NCBI GenBank assembly: GCA_016285355.1
Contig: JAEEQP010000020.1
Coordinates: forward strand, 3,080 to 67,079
Length of the DNA: 64,000 nucleotides
Origin: Bacteroidales bacterium
GTDB lineage: Bacteria > Bacteroidota > Bacteroidia > Bacteroidales > F082
Direction: 5' to 3'
Every line of letters begins with the position of its first letter. Within the stretch, counting starts at the first letter, position 1. Below are positions 9,421-17,701 of this stretch, piece after piece. A model generated the notes under the pieces. That model saw nothing but the letters and a program-made list of their open reading frames with translations. It was not told where the DNA came from and made no database searches. A program made the position numbers and the translations under genes.

Positions 9421-9487
9421 CGAGACGCGATAAATCGACGTGAAATTTGGAATCATCGTTTTTTCCCGAGACGCGATAAATCGACGT
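9418..9487 (+). repeat. Two direct copies of CCCGAGACGCGATAAATCGACG
   Basis: The unit occurs at about 9419-9440 and 9465-9486, 46 bp apart, each preceded by a T-tract (TTTTTCCCGAG). A third, palindromic version (AGACGCGATTCATCGCGTCT) lies at 9547-9568. Such elements are likely non-coding mobile palindromes. Confidence 0.7.
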
Positions 9488-9567
9488 CTCTACAGGCGTA
9501 TACGTTTTCGTAAACGTCATTGTTTCCAATTACCATCCACCCTTGTAGAGACGCGATTCATCGCGTC

Positions 9568-9710
9568 TCCCATTAATCCTGCGGCTGCCCCGGTGTGACC
9601 GCCCTACACCCCACCCTGTAGGGCTGTCATACCACGGCAGCCGCATATCGTTGTTTTTCCGCATTGCAAATGCTGATATTCTCGCCTTCCAAATTGCAAA
9701 TTCGAGAGAA
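9568..9710 (+). repeat. Dispersed palindromic repeat, copy C
   Basis: Best-formed copy: outer arms GCGGCTGCC and GGCAGCCGC enclose GTGTGACCGCCCTACA and TGTAGGGCTGTCATACCAC, giving a nearly continuous hairpin of about 65 nt, followed by the GCAAATGCTGATATTCTCGCC tail shared with copy A. Confidence 0.85.
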
Positions 9711-9774
9711 CGGTGCCTGTCCCCACCCTCGAACAACAGAGGGCGTTGCCCGCGGGTAGGGACACATGAAGCAT

Positions 9775-12700
9775 CTACGGAGCGGAGCAAACCAAGCGCA
9801 CTGATTGTCCAAATTTACGACTATTCCAGTTGGATACAATGAGAAGCATACCATCACCAAAGTTCACGCAGTCCGCATTATAAAATGAAGCCGAAGCCGA
9901 CCAGTAGTAGCCAAGGAAACCGACACTATACACCGAAGTCTCGTTCCTGCTACCCACGGCAGGTAGGAAGACAGCTCCAGCAGCCTCAAGGGAAGACCAC
10001 TGCGTAGCAGGAATGGAATTGCTACTAAAATTGGCTCCACTTTGGTTGTAATTGTTCGGGTTGTATATGCTCGTGCTCCAATCATCAGGAAACAGAATCA
10101 TACCATTCACCGTCCCATTGCTAGTGCCTGTTATCTGTGCATACGCATAGCGTATGCCCGTACGCGTAATAAACACGTAAATCCACTCGGATTGGGTCAG
10201 CGTGCGCCATGCGCCAGTTGTATTGTTGATGAAATTGTGAACACCCCAGTCTGCAAGGGAATACTCACCTGTCAAATCATAGGTAAAATCTGTACCATCC
10301 GTTGGACCATAACCATCTCCTTGGTTATAGTTTCCATTGTCTTGAGTATCCCAAGGTTGGTAATAAACATTCCCATTGTTCCATCCACTCGTGCCCCAAC
10401 CGAAGAGGCTAACGATGTTTTGGTTTGCATAGTTCTCTCCAACATTTTGGCCTTGGGTTTCCACGATATCATATTGGTGTTCCATAAATGACCATTCGTT
10501 TGTTGTCTTGTTGTATTGCAGGTTACCCTTCGAGAAGTACACTTGGTCGCCATTATCATTTATGGTAAAGAGGCCGTTTATGGCACCTTCGGGAGCTTGG
10601 GAAGGAATAACCGCCTGCGCAGTATTCGATTTTGGCGACTCCACTCCCAAATATACAGTGGAAACCTGATAATTATAGGTTGTTCCCCAGTTAAGATTAT
10701 TGTCATTATAGCTTGTAGCTGTGATATTCTGCGCAATCACCGTGTTGTCTCTGTACACCTTATAGCTTGAGGCTGGGTTGGCTGCGTTCCATGTTAGATG
10801 CACATTATTGCCATTCACCGTGGCAGCAAGTCCCGTTGGGGCCTTCACCACATTCACGGTAACGGCATCCGAAGCGGTCTGGTCGTTGCTCCCAACCGTG
10901 ACAGTGTAGGTCGTTGTCGAGCTCGGTGTAGCCGTAGGCGATTGGATTTGGGTATTGTTCAATCCTGTTGAAGGTGTCCAACTGTAGGTATAATTGCCAT
11001 CTCCGCCCGTGGCAGAGGCCGTCAACGTGGAGCTACTGCCAAAAGGTATGGTGACGGGATTGGCCGAAGCCGTAACGCTCAACGAAGCGTAAATGGTAGC
11101 CGAAGCCTCATTTGACTTGGGAGACTCAACACCTTGATACACAGCCGACACTCGATAATGATAGGTTCCCGAACTGAGACCGTTGTCATTGTAGTTGGTG
11201 TTGGTTATCCCTTGCGCAATCATCGTGTTGTCTCTGTATACCTTATAACTGTCGGCAGGGATGGCTTCATTCCAACTCAAATGCACGTTGTTGGTATTTT
11301 GCACCGTTGCTGTGAGATTCGTAGGGGCTTTCACCACGTTCACAGTAACATTGTCCGAAGCGGTCTGGCCGTTACTCTCAACCGTGACAGTGTAAGTCGT
11401 TGTTGAGCTTGGTGTAGCGGTAGGCGACTGGATATGGGTATTGTTCACCCCCGTTGAAGGTGTCCAACTGTAGGTGTAATTGCCATCGCCGCCAATGGCA
11501 GTGGCCGTCAACGTAGAGCTACCGCCATCTGGTATGGTGACGGGATTGGCCGAAGCCGTAACGCTCAATGAGTTATAGATGGTAGCCGATGCTTCATTTG
11601 ACTTGGGCGACTCAACACTTTGATACACAGCCGACACCCGATAATGATAGGTTCCCGAACCGAGACCGTTGTCATCATAATTTCTGTTGGTTACTCCCTG
11701 CCCAATCAGCGTGTCGTTTCTGTACACGTTGTAACTTTCGGCAGGATTGGCCGCGGTCCAATTCAAATGTACGTTGTTGGTGTTTTGCACCGTTGCCGTA
11801 AGGTCAGTTGGAGGGCAAACCACTTTGACGGTACAGCTACCACTTCCCGTTTGTCCGCCACTGGTAACCGTGCAGGTGTAGGTAGTGGTTGTGGAAGGCG
11901 AAGCAATAGGATTATGGATTGAAGCATCATTCAATGAAGCATTCGGAGTCCAACTATAGCTGAAACTGCCATTGCCTCCCGAAGCTGCCGCGTTAAGTTG
12001 AGAGCTGCTGCCTTGGGATATTACCGTCGGTTGGGCAGAAACAACAAGGTCGAAGGCAATCTCTTCGAAATGCGCCACATATTCCCCCGATTCAGTCACC
12101 GGGAACGAATAGGTTGGTTCCCCATGAACTACGACATCATCCTTTGTCCAATTCACGAATCTATAGCCAGAAGCAGCCGTGGCCGTCAACGAACATTCAT
12201 CACCATAATGAAAGTCATCACCGCCACCAGAAACCGTTCCGCCATTTTCGGGGTAAGCAGAAGCAGAAATCGTATAAATGATGGCTTGGAAATGCGCCAC
12301 AAACGCTGCCGTTTCGGTCACGGTAAAAGCATAAACAGGTTCAGGGGAGACAATAGTTCCATCCTCCTTGGTCCAATTCAGGAATTCGTAGCCTTCGTTG
12401 GCCGTAGCTGTCAAGGCACATTCGTCGCCATTGTTATAGCCGCCGCTACCGTCCACCGTACCGCCTTCTTCAGGCTCGGCAGTGGCCGTAATCGTGTATT
12501 CCTGCGAGGTGAAGTTGGCCACAAGGCTTCTGTTGCCCGTCACCGCAAAGCTGTATTCCGCCTCAGCAGAGACTTGGTTTCCGTTCTCCGTCCAGTTCAC
12601 GAAGTTATAGCCCTCGTTGGCCGTGGCAATCACGGTGCAGGTGTCGCCCTCGGCAAAGGTTCCACCGCCAGCAGCCGTGCCGCCTTCAGGAAGGTTGACA

Positions 12701-13113
12701 GACACGGTAATCTCGAAATAGGTAGTATCTTGACCTGGTGTCGGAGGCGTTTCCTGAGTCTTGAAGTTGCCCACAGACTGCTCCGAGCTTCCAAACTTGT
12801 TCCACACTACGAAACGATAATAATAAGTCGTTCCTTCCGCCAGGCTATCAACAACGGCCACAAACTTGTCCTCCTGCTTCGAGGCTTCCACACGCTTCAA
12901 GTCGGCCATGTTTTCGTTTTGGCTCACCTCCACGCCTGTCTGAAACTGCCCGGCAAAGTCAACCTGCCACGAAAAACGGGCTTGGGTATCGGCGACGGTC
13001 ATCTCCTCGTTCGACACGACGGCCTCTTTCACGTCCATCTCCTTGTCCTTGTGGCAAGCCGCCAAGCAAGCCAACACCATGAGGAGCAACAAGATTATGT
13101 TTGGTTTTTTCAT
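9775..13113 (-). CDS. Giant multidomain lipoprotein (bacterial-repeat, PKD/FN3, FISUMP-like C-terminus)
   Basis: 1112 residues from ATG 13113 (an upstream ATG at 13134 precedes the signal peptide). Lipobox ACLAAC gives lipid-Cys20. Order: an FN3-like module (about 30-120); three InlB-B/Flg_new-like repeats (about 135-355, marked FVNWTENGNQVSAEAEYSF, FLNWTKEDG and FVNWTKDDV); then three alternating PKD-like (SVTASANPVTI...YSWTPSTG) and FN3 (APTNLTATVQNTNNVHLSW) pairs. The C-terminal about 260 residues (FTINDNGDQVYFSKGNLQY to SVRLVCSAP) form a FISUMP/sulfatase-modifying-like domain typical of gut Bacteroidales surface proteins. The PKD/FN3 pairs are very similar at DNA level, indicating recent internal duplication. 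Probably surface adhesion or glycan contact; no enzyme motif is seen. Confidence 0.8.
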   Translation of the reverse strand: MKKPNIILLLLMVLACLAACHKDKEMDVKEAVVSNEEMTVADTQARFSWQVDFAGQFQTGVEVSQNENMADLKRVEASKQEDKFVAVVDSLAEGTTYYYRFVVWNKFGSSEQSVGNFKTQETPPTPGQDTTYFEITVSVNLPEGGTAAGGGTFAEGDTCTVIATANEGYNFVNWTENGNQVSAEAEYSFAVTGNRSLVANFTSQEYTITATAEPEEGGTVDGSGGYNNGDECALTATANEGYEFLNWTKEDGTIVSPEPVYAFTVTETAAFVAHFQAIIYTISASAYPENGGTVSGGGDDFHYGDECSLTATAASGYRFVNWTKDDVVVHGEPTYSFPVTESGEYVAHFEEIAFDLVVSAQPTVISQGSSSQLNAAASGGNGSFSYSWTPNASLNDASIHNPIASPSTTTTYTCTVTSGGQTGSGSCTVKVVCPPTDLTATVQNTNNVHLNWTAANPAESYNVYRNDTLIGQGVTNRNYDDNGLGSGTYHYRVSAVYQSVESPKSNEASATIYNSLSVTASANPVTIPDGGSSTLTATAIGGDGNYTYSWTPSTGVNNTHIQSPTATPSSTTTYTVTVESNGQTASDNVTVNVVKAPTNLTATVQNTNNVHLSWNEAIPADSYKVYRDNTMIAQGITNTNYNDNGLSSGTYHYRVSAVYQGVESPKSNEASATIYASLSVTASANPVTIPFGSSSTLTASATGGDGNYTYSWTPSTGLNNTQIQSPTATPSSTTTYTVTVGSNDQTASDAVTVNVVKAPTGLAATVNGNNVHLTWNAANPASSYKVYRDNTVIAQNITATSYNDNNLNWGTTYNYQVSTVYLGVESPKSNTAQAVIPSQAPEGAINGLFTINDNGDQVYFSKGNLQYNKTTNEWSFMEHQYDIVETQGQNVGENYANQNIVSLFGWGTSGWNNGNVYYQPWDTQDNGNYNQGDGYGPTDGTDFTYDLTGEYSLADWGVHNFINNTTGAWRTLTQSEWIYVFITRTGIRYAYAQITGTSNGTVNGMILFPDDWSTSIYNPNNYNQSGANFSSNSIPATQWSSLEAAGAVFLPAVGSRNETSVYSVGFLGYYWSASASFYNADCVNFGDGMLLIVSNWNSRKFGQSVRLVCSAP

Positions 13114-13127
13114 ATATCTGGATTCAA

Positions 13128-13245
13128 AATTCAAAAATTCAAAATTTAAGATTTAAGATTTAATAATTCAGCATTCTGCATTCTACATTCTACATTCAGC
13201 ATTCAGCATTCTACATTCTGCATTCCCAACTCCCAACTCCCAACC
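13128..13245. repeat. Degenerate 7-mer tandem array
   Basis: Low-complexity track between two minus-strand genes. TTCAAAA units pass into AAGATTT units, then about a dozen ATTC(A/T)(A/G)C-like heptamers (GCATTCTGCATTCTACATTC) and finally CAACTCC units. A similar TTTAAGATTTAATATT tract lies at 39425-39475. Its slippage-prone nature could vary spacing upstream of the giant lipoprotein gene. Confidence 0.8.
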
Positions 13246-13258
13246 GAACAACTACTAA

Positions 13259-15103
13259 CTAAAAACTATACCCCACTCCCACTTTTCCTTCCACGTCCTT
13301 AAAGCTCGTCGTCACCGCTTCAAGGCTAAGAACAAAACCCTTCAGATGCACCTGCGCTCCAAGGGAAACATCCACGCCCGTCCAACTGTCATCTGACATC
13401 TTCACCAACCGACCGTCAGAGATGTACCAACTCTTCACACGCTGCCCATAGCCCACGCCTGCACGGAGATACAACGGTCCTGCCACCTTCATCACGGCTC
13501 CTCCCATCATAGAAATACGCAAATTGCATTTTTCGCCTGTGTAATAAGGATACTCTCCATCCACATAACCGTTTGCATCAGCAGTGTAGTTGTATTGCAT
13601 CGCCTTGAAACCGAAATTGCTCATGGCACTAATAAACCACCCAAACCGTTTCACCTGACCAATAGTAAATCCAAACGAGGCCTGCGGAGCCAAGGAATAG
13701 GCGGCATTCGCTGTGGCAAACCACAAACTTGGCGTGGTGGGCTTGGCCGGTTTTTCTATCTCAGGATTAAGTTTTTCCTCTTTCTTGGGTTTTTCGGGCT
13801 TCACAACCACTGGAGCTTCGGCCTCCATTTTCTCTTCCAATTCCAAAGTCTTGCCATCCTCTATGTTAAACGACTTGTTTAAAGGCTTGTAACCTTCCTT
13901 TACCAACCGCAGACTATGTTTGCCCACATTGAGTTTGTTGATGCGCATCGGGGTTTCGCCCTTGCGTTCGCCATCAATGTAGATTTCGGCCATGGCTGGC
14001 GTGGAGTTCAGTACCAGCATCCCCGTGAGGGATTGTGGCACTTGCAAGGTCAAAGTCTGTCCGTTCATGTCGGCAGTGATGTCCTTCTCCTCCCGTGTAG
14101 GTTTACAATCTTTCATGCGGCACTCCACGATGTAGCTGCCCGCCTCAAGGTTACCCGTCCAACTGCGGATTCCCTTTTTCTCGCCGTTTACCCAAATCTC
14201 GGCATCGGCATCCACTTTCAAGGTCACGTTGGCAAAGTTGGCGTTGAGGTTTACCTTCAAGGTGTATGTCTCGTTGTCCTTAATAGTCACCATCTGTTGG
14301 TAGGCTTGATACATGGGATGAAGGATACGAACCTCGTGTAGCCCGCTGCCCAACCTTTGCGGCGACTGCAAAGCATCGGAGCCGTTGGCATTGTCGATAT
14401 ATACCGAAGCCTTGGAGAGGATGTCCCTATCCCCCTCTATCTTCAAGTAACCGAAGGCAGGAGCAAGGCTTTTCTTTACGGTGACCTTATTGTCTGGGTC
14501 ATACACATCCACCTTCCCCGTAACCGCATGATAATCCTTGACCTCAATGCGGTATTCGTAGATCCCGAAATCGACCATCTTTTGTGCCACGCCGTCAATT
14601 ACAGGCCATGGAGTTCCATTCACCGTCAGCATAGCATCTTTGGGGGTTATGTCGAAGACCAAAAATTGCTTTGTGATAGCATTTGCATTGGATGCCGTTG
14701 CCGTTCCCTGAAGCACAATCTTATAGGTATGCAATGCCTCCACCGTAATGGCGTAGTTGGTAGTATGCAAGTCCCATTGGCCCAATGTGGTATGCTTAAT
14801 CTTCAACGTTTTCAGGCCAGGCGAGACCCAAACCCAAATTTGTCCGTCAACTATCTGACGTTCCACCACAAACGAATTCCAATCGCACTCGAAATGGAAG
14901 CCCATACGCTGTTCGGGCGTGATGTTCTGCGTGGCGATGCGAAACACGGCACACTGCCGACCACGCTCGTCTTGTTTGATATGCTCACGCGCCGTCATAT
15001 CCAATGGCAGCGATTCCATGCTAAGCACCTTGTAGTCTTGGGCTTTCATCGTCGATAACAAAGCGGTGAATGCCAAAAAAAGTAAAAACCTTATTCTCAT
15101 CAA
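13259..15103 (-). CDS. Exported PEGA-domain protein with C-terminal outer-membrane barrel-like region
   Basis: 614 residues; signal peptide ends at STMKAQ (about residue 21; the second Met is an equally possible start). Residues about 25-190 hold an N-terminal beta-domain. About 215-420 contain three PEGA-like repeats; the clearest is LVLNSTPAMAEIYIDGERKG with GYKPL downstream. A Pro/Lys/Glu linker (EKPKKEEKLNPEIEKPAKP) leads to a C-terminal about 150-residue segment with alternating hydrophobic strands and a final YSF, like a small outer-membrane beta-barrel. PEGA domains are found in surface-layer and cell-envelope proteins. A -7 box lies at 15124-15131. The giant lipoprotein gene is 145 bp downstream and may share the transcript. 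Confidence 0.8.
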   Translation of the reverse strand: MMRIRFLLFLAFTALLSTMKAQDYKVLSMESLPLDMTAREHIKQDERGRQCAVFRIATQNITPEQRMGFHFECDWNSFVVERQIVDGQIWVWVSPGLKTLKIKHTTLGQWDLHTTNYAITVEALHTYKIVLQGTATASNANAITKQFLVFDITPKDAMLTVNGTPWPVIDGVAQKMVDFGIYEYRIEVKDYHAVTGKVDVYDPDNKVTVKKSLAPAFGYLKIEGDRDILSKASVYIDNANGSDALQSPQRLGSGLHEVRILHPMYQAYQQMVTIKDNETYTLKVNLNANFANVTLKVDADAEIWVNGEKKGIRSWTGNLEAGSYIVECRMKDCKPTREEKDITADMNGQTLTLQVPQSLTGMLVLNSTPAMAEIYIDGERKGETPMRINKLNVGKHSLRLVKEGYKPLNKSFNIEDGKTLELEEKMEAEAPVVVKPEKPKKEEKLNPEIEKPAKPTTPSLWFATANAAYSLAPQASFGFTIGQVKRFGWFISAMSNFGFKAMQYNYTADANGYVDGEYPYYTGEKCNLRISMMGGAVMKVAGPLYLRAGVGYGQRVKSWYISDGRLVKMSDDSWTGVDVSLGAQVHLKGFVLSLEAVTTSFKDVEGKVGVGYSF

Positions 15104-15123
15104 TGAATCTCTATTTCGCGCTG

Positions 15124-15131
15124 CAAATTTA
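15124..15131 (-). promoter_or_regulatory. -7 box for the PEGA gene
   Basis: Minus strand TAAATTTG, 21 bp upstream of the ATG at 15103. The divergent phosphate operon promoter is 63 bp away. Confidence 0.6.
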
Positions 15132-15193
15132 CAAATAGTGGCCGTAAAGGCAAAAAATTAGTCCAAAAAATGAAAACCTACCTTTTTTTACAT

Positions 15194-15201
15194 TACCTTT
15201 G
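15194..15201 (+). promoter_or_regulatory. -7 box for the DUF47-Pit operon
   Basis: TACCTTTG, matching TAnnTTTG, 47 bp upstream of the ATG at 15248. No Pho-box-like repeat is evident. Confidence 0.65.
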
Positions 15202-15247
15202 CCCCAAAATTAACTTCGTTGATCAACGATTTTAAACCCATTGCACA

Positions 15248-15898
15248 ATGGCACTGAACAATCTTTTCACCAGAGGAAGCAGCCGCGAGAAACACTTCTT
15301 CCCCACTTACGCCAAACAAGCTGAAACAGCGCAGATTGCGGCCAAGTACCTGAAGGAATTGGTCAAGTCCGACGACCCGGAGGAACGCCGCCTGCTCACC
15401 CGAATGATCAAAAAACAGGAAACCACCGGCGATGAGCTACTGCGCGAGTTCTACATTGAACTGAATAGCGCATTCGTCACGCCCTTCGACCGCGAGGACA
15501 TGAACGCTCTCGCCATGGACTTGGACAAGTTCCTCGATTTCATCAACCATTCGGCCAAGACCATCCTGATGTATAACCCCAAGAAAATCGACAAACAGAT
15601 CAAGGAAATCATCGACAACATCCACGAAGATGCCAGCATCATGATTGAGATCTTTGGCCTTATGGATGACCTTGGTAAAAATCATCAGAGAATCAGTGAG
15701 TTGTGTCAGAAAGTCACCCTTATCGAACACGCTGTCGATGACATTTACGGCGACTACATCTCTTACCTCTTCAACAACGAGAAGGACGAGATTGAGCTGC
15801 TGAAATACAAGGAGATAGCCCAAGTGGTGGAAGACACCACCGACCGCGCCAAGGAAGTGACGAGCACCGTGACAAGTCTTATCATAAAAGAATCGTGA
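15248..15898 (+). CDS. DUF47 (PhoU-like) Pit accessory protein, first copy
   Basis: 216 residues, all alpha-helical, with the DUF47 signature: N-terminal FFPTYAKQAETAQIAAKYL, central ELNSAFVTPFDREDMNALA and the acidic HAVDDIYGDYISYLF. The PhoU/DUF47 fold binds metal clusters, and members encoded beside pit genes modulate low-affinity phosphate uptake at the inner membrane. It precedes the Pit gene with a 1-nt stop/start overlap (TGATG), implying translational coupling. A second DUF47 gene follows Pit. The two copies share the family motif (TPF-RED--ALA) but are clearly diverged. Confidence 0.93.
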   Translation: MALNNLFTRGSSREKHFFPTYAKQAETAQIAAKYLKELVKSDDPEERRLLTRMIKKQETTGDELLREFYIELNSAFVTPFDREDMNALAMDLDKFLDFINHSAKTILMYNPKKIDKQIKEIIDNIHEDASIMIEIFGLMDDLGKNHQRISELCQKVTLIEHAVDDIYGDYISYLFNNEKDEIELLKYKEIAQVVEDTTDRAKEVTSTVTSLIIKES

Positions 15899-16965
15899 TG
15901 AACCTCCTGACCATAGCCATTATCCTTTCCATCGTCCTTGCCTTCGTCTTCACTTTCCTGAACGGCATGAACGACGCAGCCAACTCCATCTCGACCATCA
16001 TCGCCACCAAGGTGATGACCCCGATACAAGCCATCATTTGGGCCTCGTTTTGGGAGTTCACCGCATTCATTATCATACGGTTGGTGTTCAACCAGCAGTT
16101 CGCCGTGGGTAACACCATGGCCAACTTTGCCGACCAAGCCGTCATCGACCCATACCTTATTTTGTCCGCATTGGTGGGTGCCGCCATTTGGGTAGCTGTC
16201 TGCACCAAAAGCGGCATGCCCATCTCCACATCACACGCCCTTATCGGGGGCATCATCGGAGCGGCATGGTTCGTCAATGGCAGCGCGGTGCTACACATGA
16301 CACCTATTTTTATTACTTTGGCCTTCATCGTTTTGTCGCCGCTGATTGGGCTGTTTTTGGGCTTCTTCCTTGAATGTATCTTCCTGAGAATCTTCAAGAA
16401 CACAGCGCGGAAAAAAGTCGATAAAACCTTCAAAGTGCTGCAACATTTCTCTACAGCGGCTTTCTGCATCGGCCACGGCTCCAACGACGCGCCCAAGACT
16501 ATGGGTATCATCGCCGTGCTGATGGCCAGCGTGTTTACCACACAAGGGGTCAGCCCAGAAATGAAGGCGTTCATCAGCAATTTCTACGACAGCAGTCAGA
16601 GTTTCCATATTCCTGACATCCTTGCTGTTGTGTGTTATATCATCATGTCGTTGGGCATCTTGATTGGTGGCAAGAACGTCATCAAGACCATGGGCGGCGG
16701 TTTGGCCAAAATCACGCCTATACGTGGTTTCTCGGCTGAGTTTGCTGGTGCTACCACCTTGATTGCCACCTCATTCATGGGTATTCCTGTCAGTACGACA
16801 CACACCATCACGGGCGGTGTCATTGGCGTTGGCCTCACCGACGGCGTAAAATCCGTGAAATGGGTCACTGCCAAGCGCATTGTCTTGTCTTGGGTGCTCA
16901 CCATCCCTGTGCCGTTGGTCATCAGCGGCCTGCTCAACCTGTTGTTTAACCTCTTAGTCAAGTAA
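15898..16965 (+). CDS. pit: Low-affinity inorganic phosphate transporter, Pit family
   Basis: 355 residues; ATG at 15898 overlaps the previous stop. PiT duplicated signature: the first half has FLNGMNDAANSISTIIATK near residue 20 and TSHALIGGIIGAAWF; the second half has STAAFCIGHGSNDAPKTMGI and STTHTITGGVIGVGL. The repeated GxNDA-type Asp residues are those used in phosphate/cation symport. About ten hydrophobic segments are visible. It moves metal-phosphate or phosphate with H+ across the inner membrane. Flanked by two DUF47 regulators in one operon. Confidence 0.96.
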   Translation: MNLLTIAIILSIVLAFVFTFLNGMNDAANSISTIIATKVMTPIQAIIWASFWEFTAFIIIRLVFNQQFAVGNTMANFADQAVIDPYLILSALVGAAIWVAVCTKSGMPISTSHALIGGIIGAAWFVNGSAVLHMTPIFITLAFIVLSPLIGLFLGFFLECIFLRIFKNTARKKVDKTFKVLQHFSTAAFCIGHGSNDAPKTMGIIAVLMASVFTTQGVSPEMKAFISNFYDSSQSFHIPDILAVVCYIIMSLGILIGGKNVIKTMGGGLAKITPIRGFSAEFAGATTLIATSFMGIPVSTTHTITGGVIGVGLTDGVKSVKWVTAKRIVLSWVLTIPVPLVISGLLNLLFNLLVK

Positions 16966-16969
16966 CGCC

Positions 16970-17623
16970 ATGAGTCTCAACAGTTTCTTCCAGTTTTTCG
17001 TCCCGAAGGAAAAGAAGTTCTACCCGCTCTACATCCAGCAGGCCGACTATATCGAGAAAGCCTCAAAGTTGCTGTATAGGATGATTAAAGAGACTGATTT
17101 ACAACAGCTTGAAGCGTTGAAAAAAGACATCAAGGCTTGTGAGACAAGCGGTGATGATGTGTTGCGCGACTTCTACAACCAGCTCTTCAACACCGTTTTG
17201 ACTCCTTTCGAACGTGAGGACGTACACGAACTCGCCGAAATGATGGACACCTTCCTTGACCGCATCGATGACTCCGCCAACATTATCCTCACCCGCCGCT
17301 TTGTGGATGTCGACCCAGACTTGACCACTATGACGGAAAACATCATGTTCGCCGCCGAAAACCTGAGCAGCATTATCCGCGATCTTGAATTTATGAACAA
17401 TAACGGCAAGAGCAAGGAAATCAACCGCTTGTGTCAGGAAATCAAGACCATAGAACACGACAACGACGAACTGTACGGGAGTTACATCCATAAATTGTTT
17501 GAGCAGAATTACACCCTCACGGAGGTTATCAAACGCAAAGACTTGGTTCAAGTGCTTGAAAACACTACCAATTCAGCGAAGTATATTTCGGATAAAGTTA
17601 GAAGTATCATCAGTAAATTGTAA
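16970..17623 (+). CDS. DUF47 (PhoU-like) Pit accessory protein, second copy
   Basis: 217 residues starting 4 bp after the Pit stop. Same architecture as the first copy (FYPLYIQQADYIEKASKLLY, LFNTVLTPFEREDVHELAEM, HDNDELYGSYIHKLFE). Having two DUF47 proteins around one transporter suggests a heteromeric or differently tuned regulator; this is inference. The gene ends before a palindromic repeat (17635-17677). Confidence 0.92.
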   Translation: MSLNSFFQFFVPKEKKFYPLYIQQADYIEKASKLLYRMIKETDLQQLEALKKDIKACETSGDDVLRDFYNQLFNTVLTPFEREDVHELAEMMDTFLDRIDDSANIILTRRFVDVDPDLTTMTENIMFAAENLSSIIRDLEFMNNNGKSKEINRLCQEIKTIEHDNDELYGSYIHKLFEQNYTLTEVIKRKDLVQVLENTTNSAKYISDKVRSIISKL

Positions 17624-17634
17624 TAATACGGCGT

Positions 17635-17677
17635 TTCGACAGGCTCAACGACCGCCCGGGTCCCTGAGCTTGTCGAA
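17635..17677. repeat. TTCGACAGGCTCA / TGAGCTTGTCGAA palindromic element
   Basis: Arms TTCGACAGGCTCA (17635-17647) and TGAGCTTGTCGAA (17665-17677) are complementary except for one base, with a GC-rich loop (ACGACCGCCCGGGTCCC). Translated, it gives the junk peptide PSTSSGTRAVVEPVE seen in many database annotations. It sits between the DUF47 gene and pncB and could act as a terminator or mRNA stabiliser. Half of it also lies in repeat copy A at 8158-8172. Confidence 0.85.
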
Positions 17678-17701
17678 GGGCCCGATAAAAAACAAAACAC
17701 C

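Larger units (their letters stand above)
9118..9774. other. Repeat-rich gene-free stretch
   Basis: About 650 bp without a credible gene. It holds two copies of the palindromic repeat family, several AGACGCGAT units (9183, 9423, 9470, 9548) and the palindrome GAGACGCGATTCATCGCGTCTC at 9547-9568. Short open frames here are translations of repeats. Confidence 0.7.

Noticed and set aside
7995..9860. Several 70-90 codon frames around the Abi gene
   Set aside because: They translate the dispersed palindromic repeats, or extend from repeats into neighbouring genes.
11998..13149. 383-codon plus-strand open frame
   Set aside because: Mirror of the giant lipoprotein gene; Arg/His-rich composition typical of a shadow frame.
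13128..13245. CRISPR or iteron origin
   Set aside because: Units are 7 bp and degenerate; simple slippage array.
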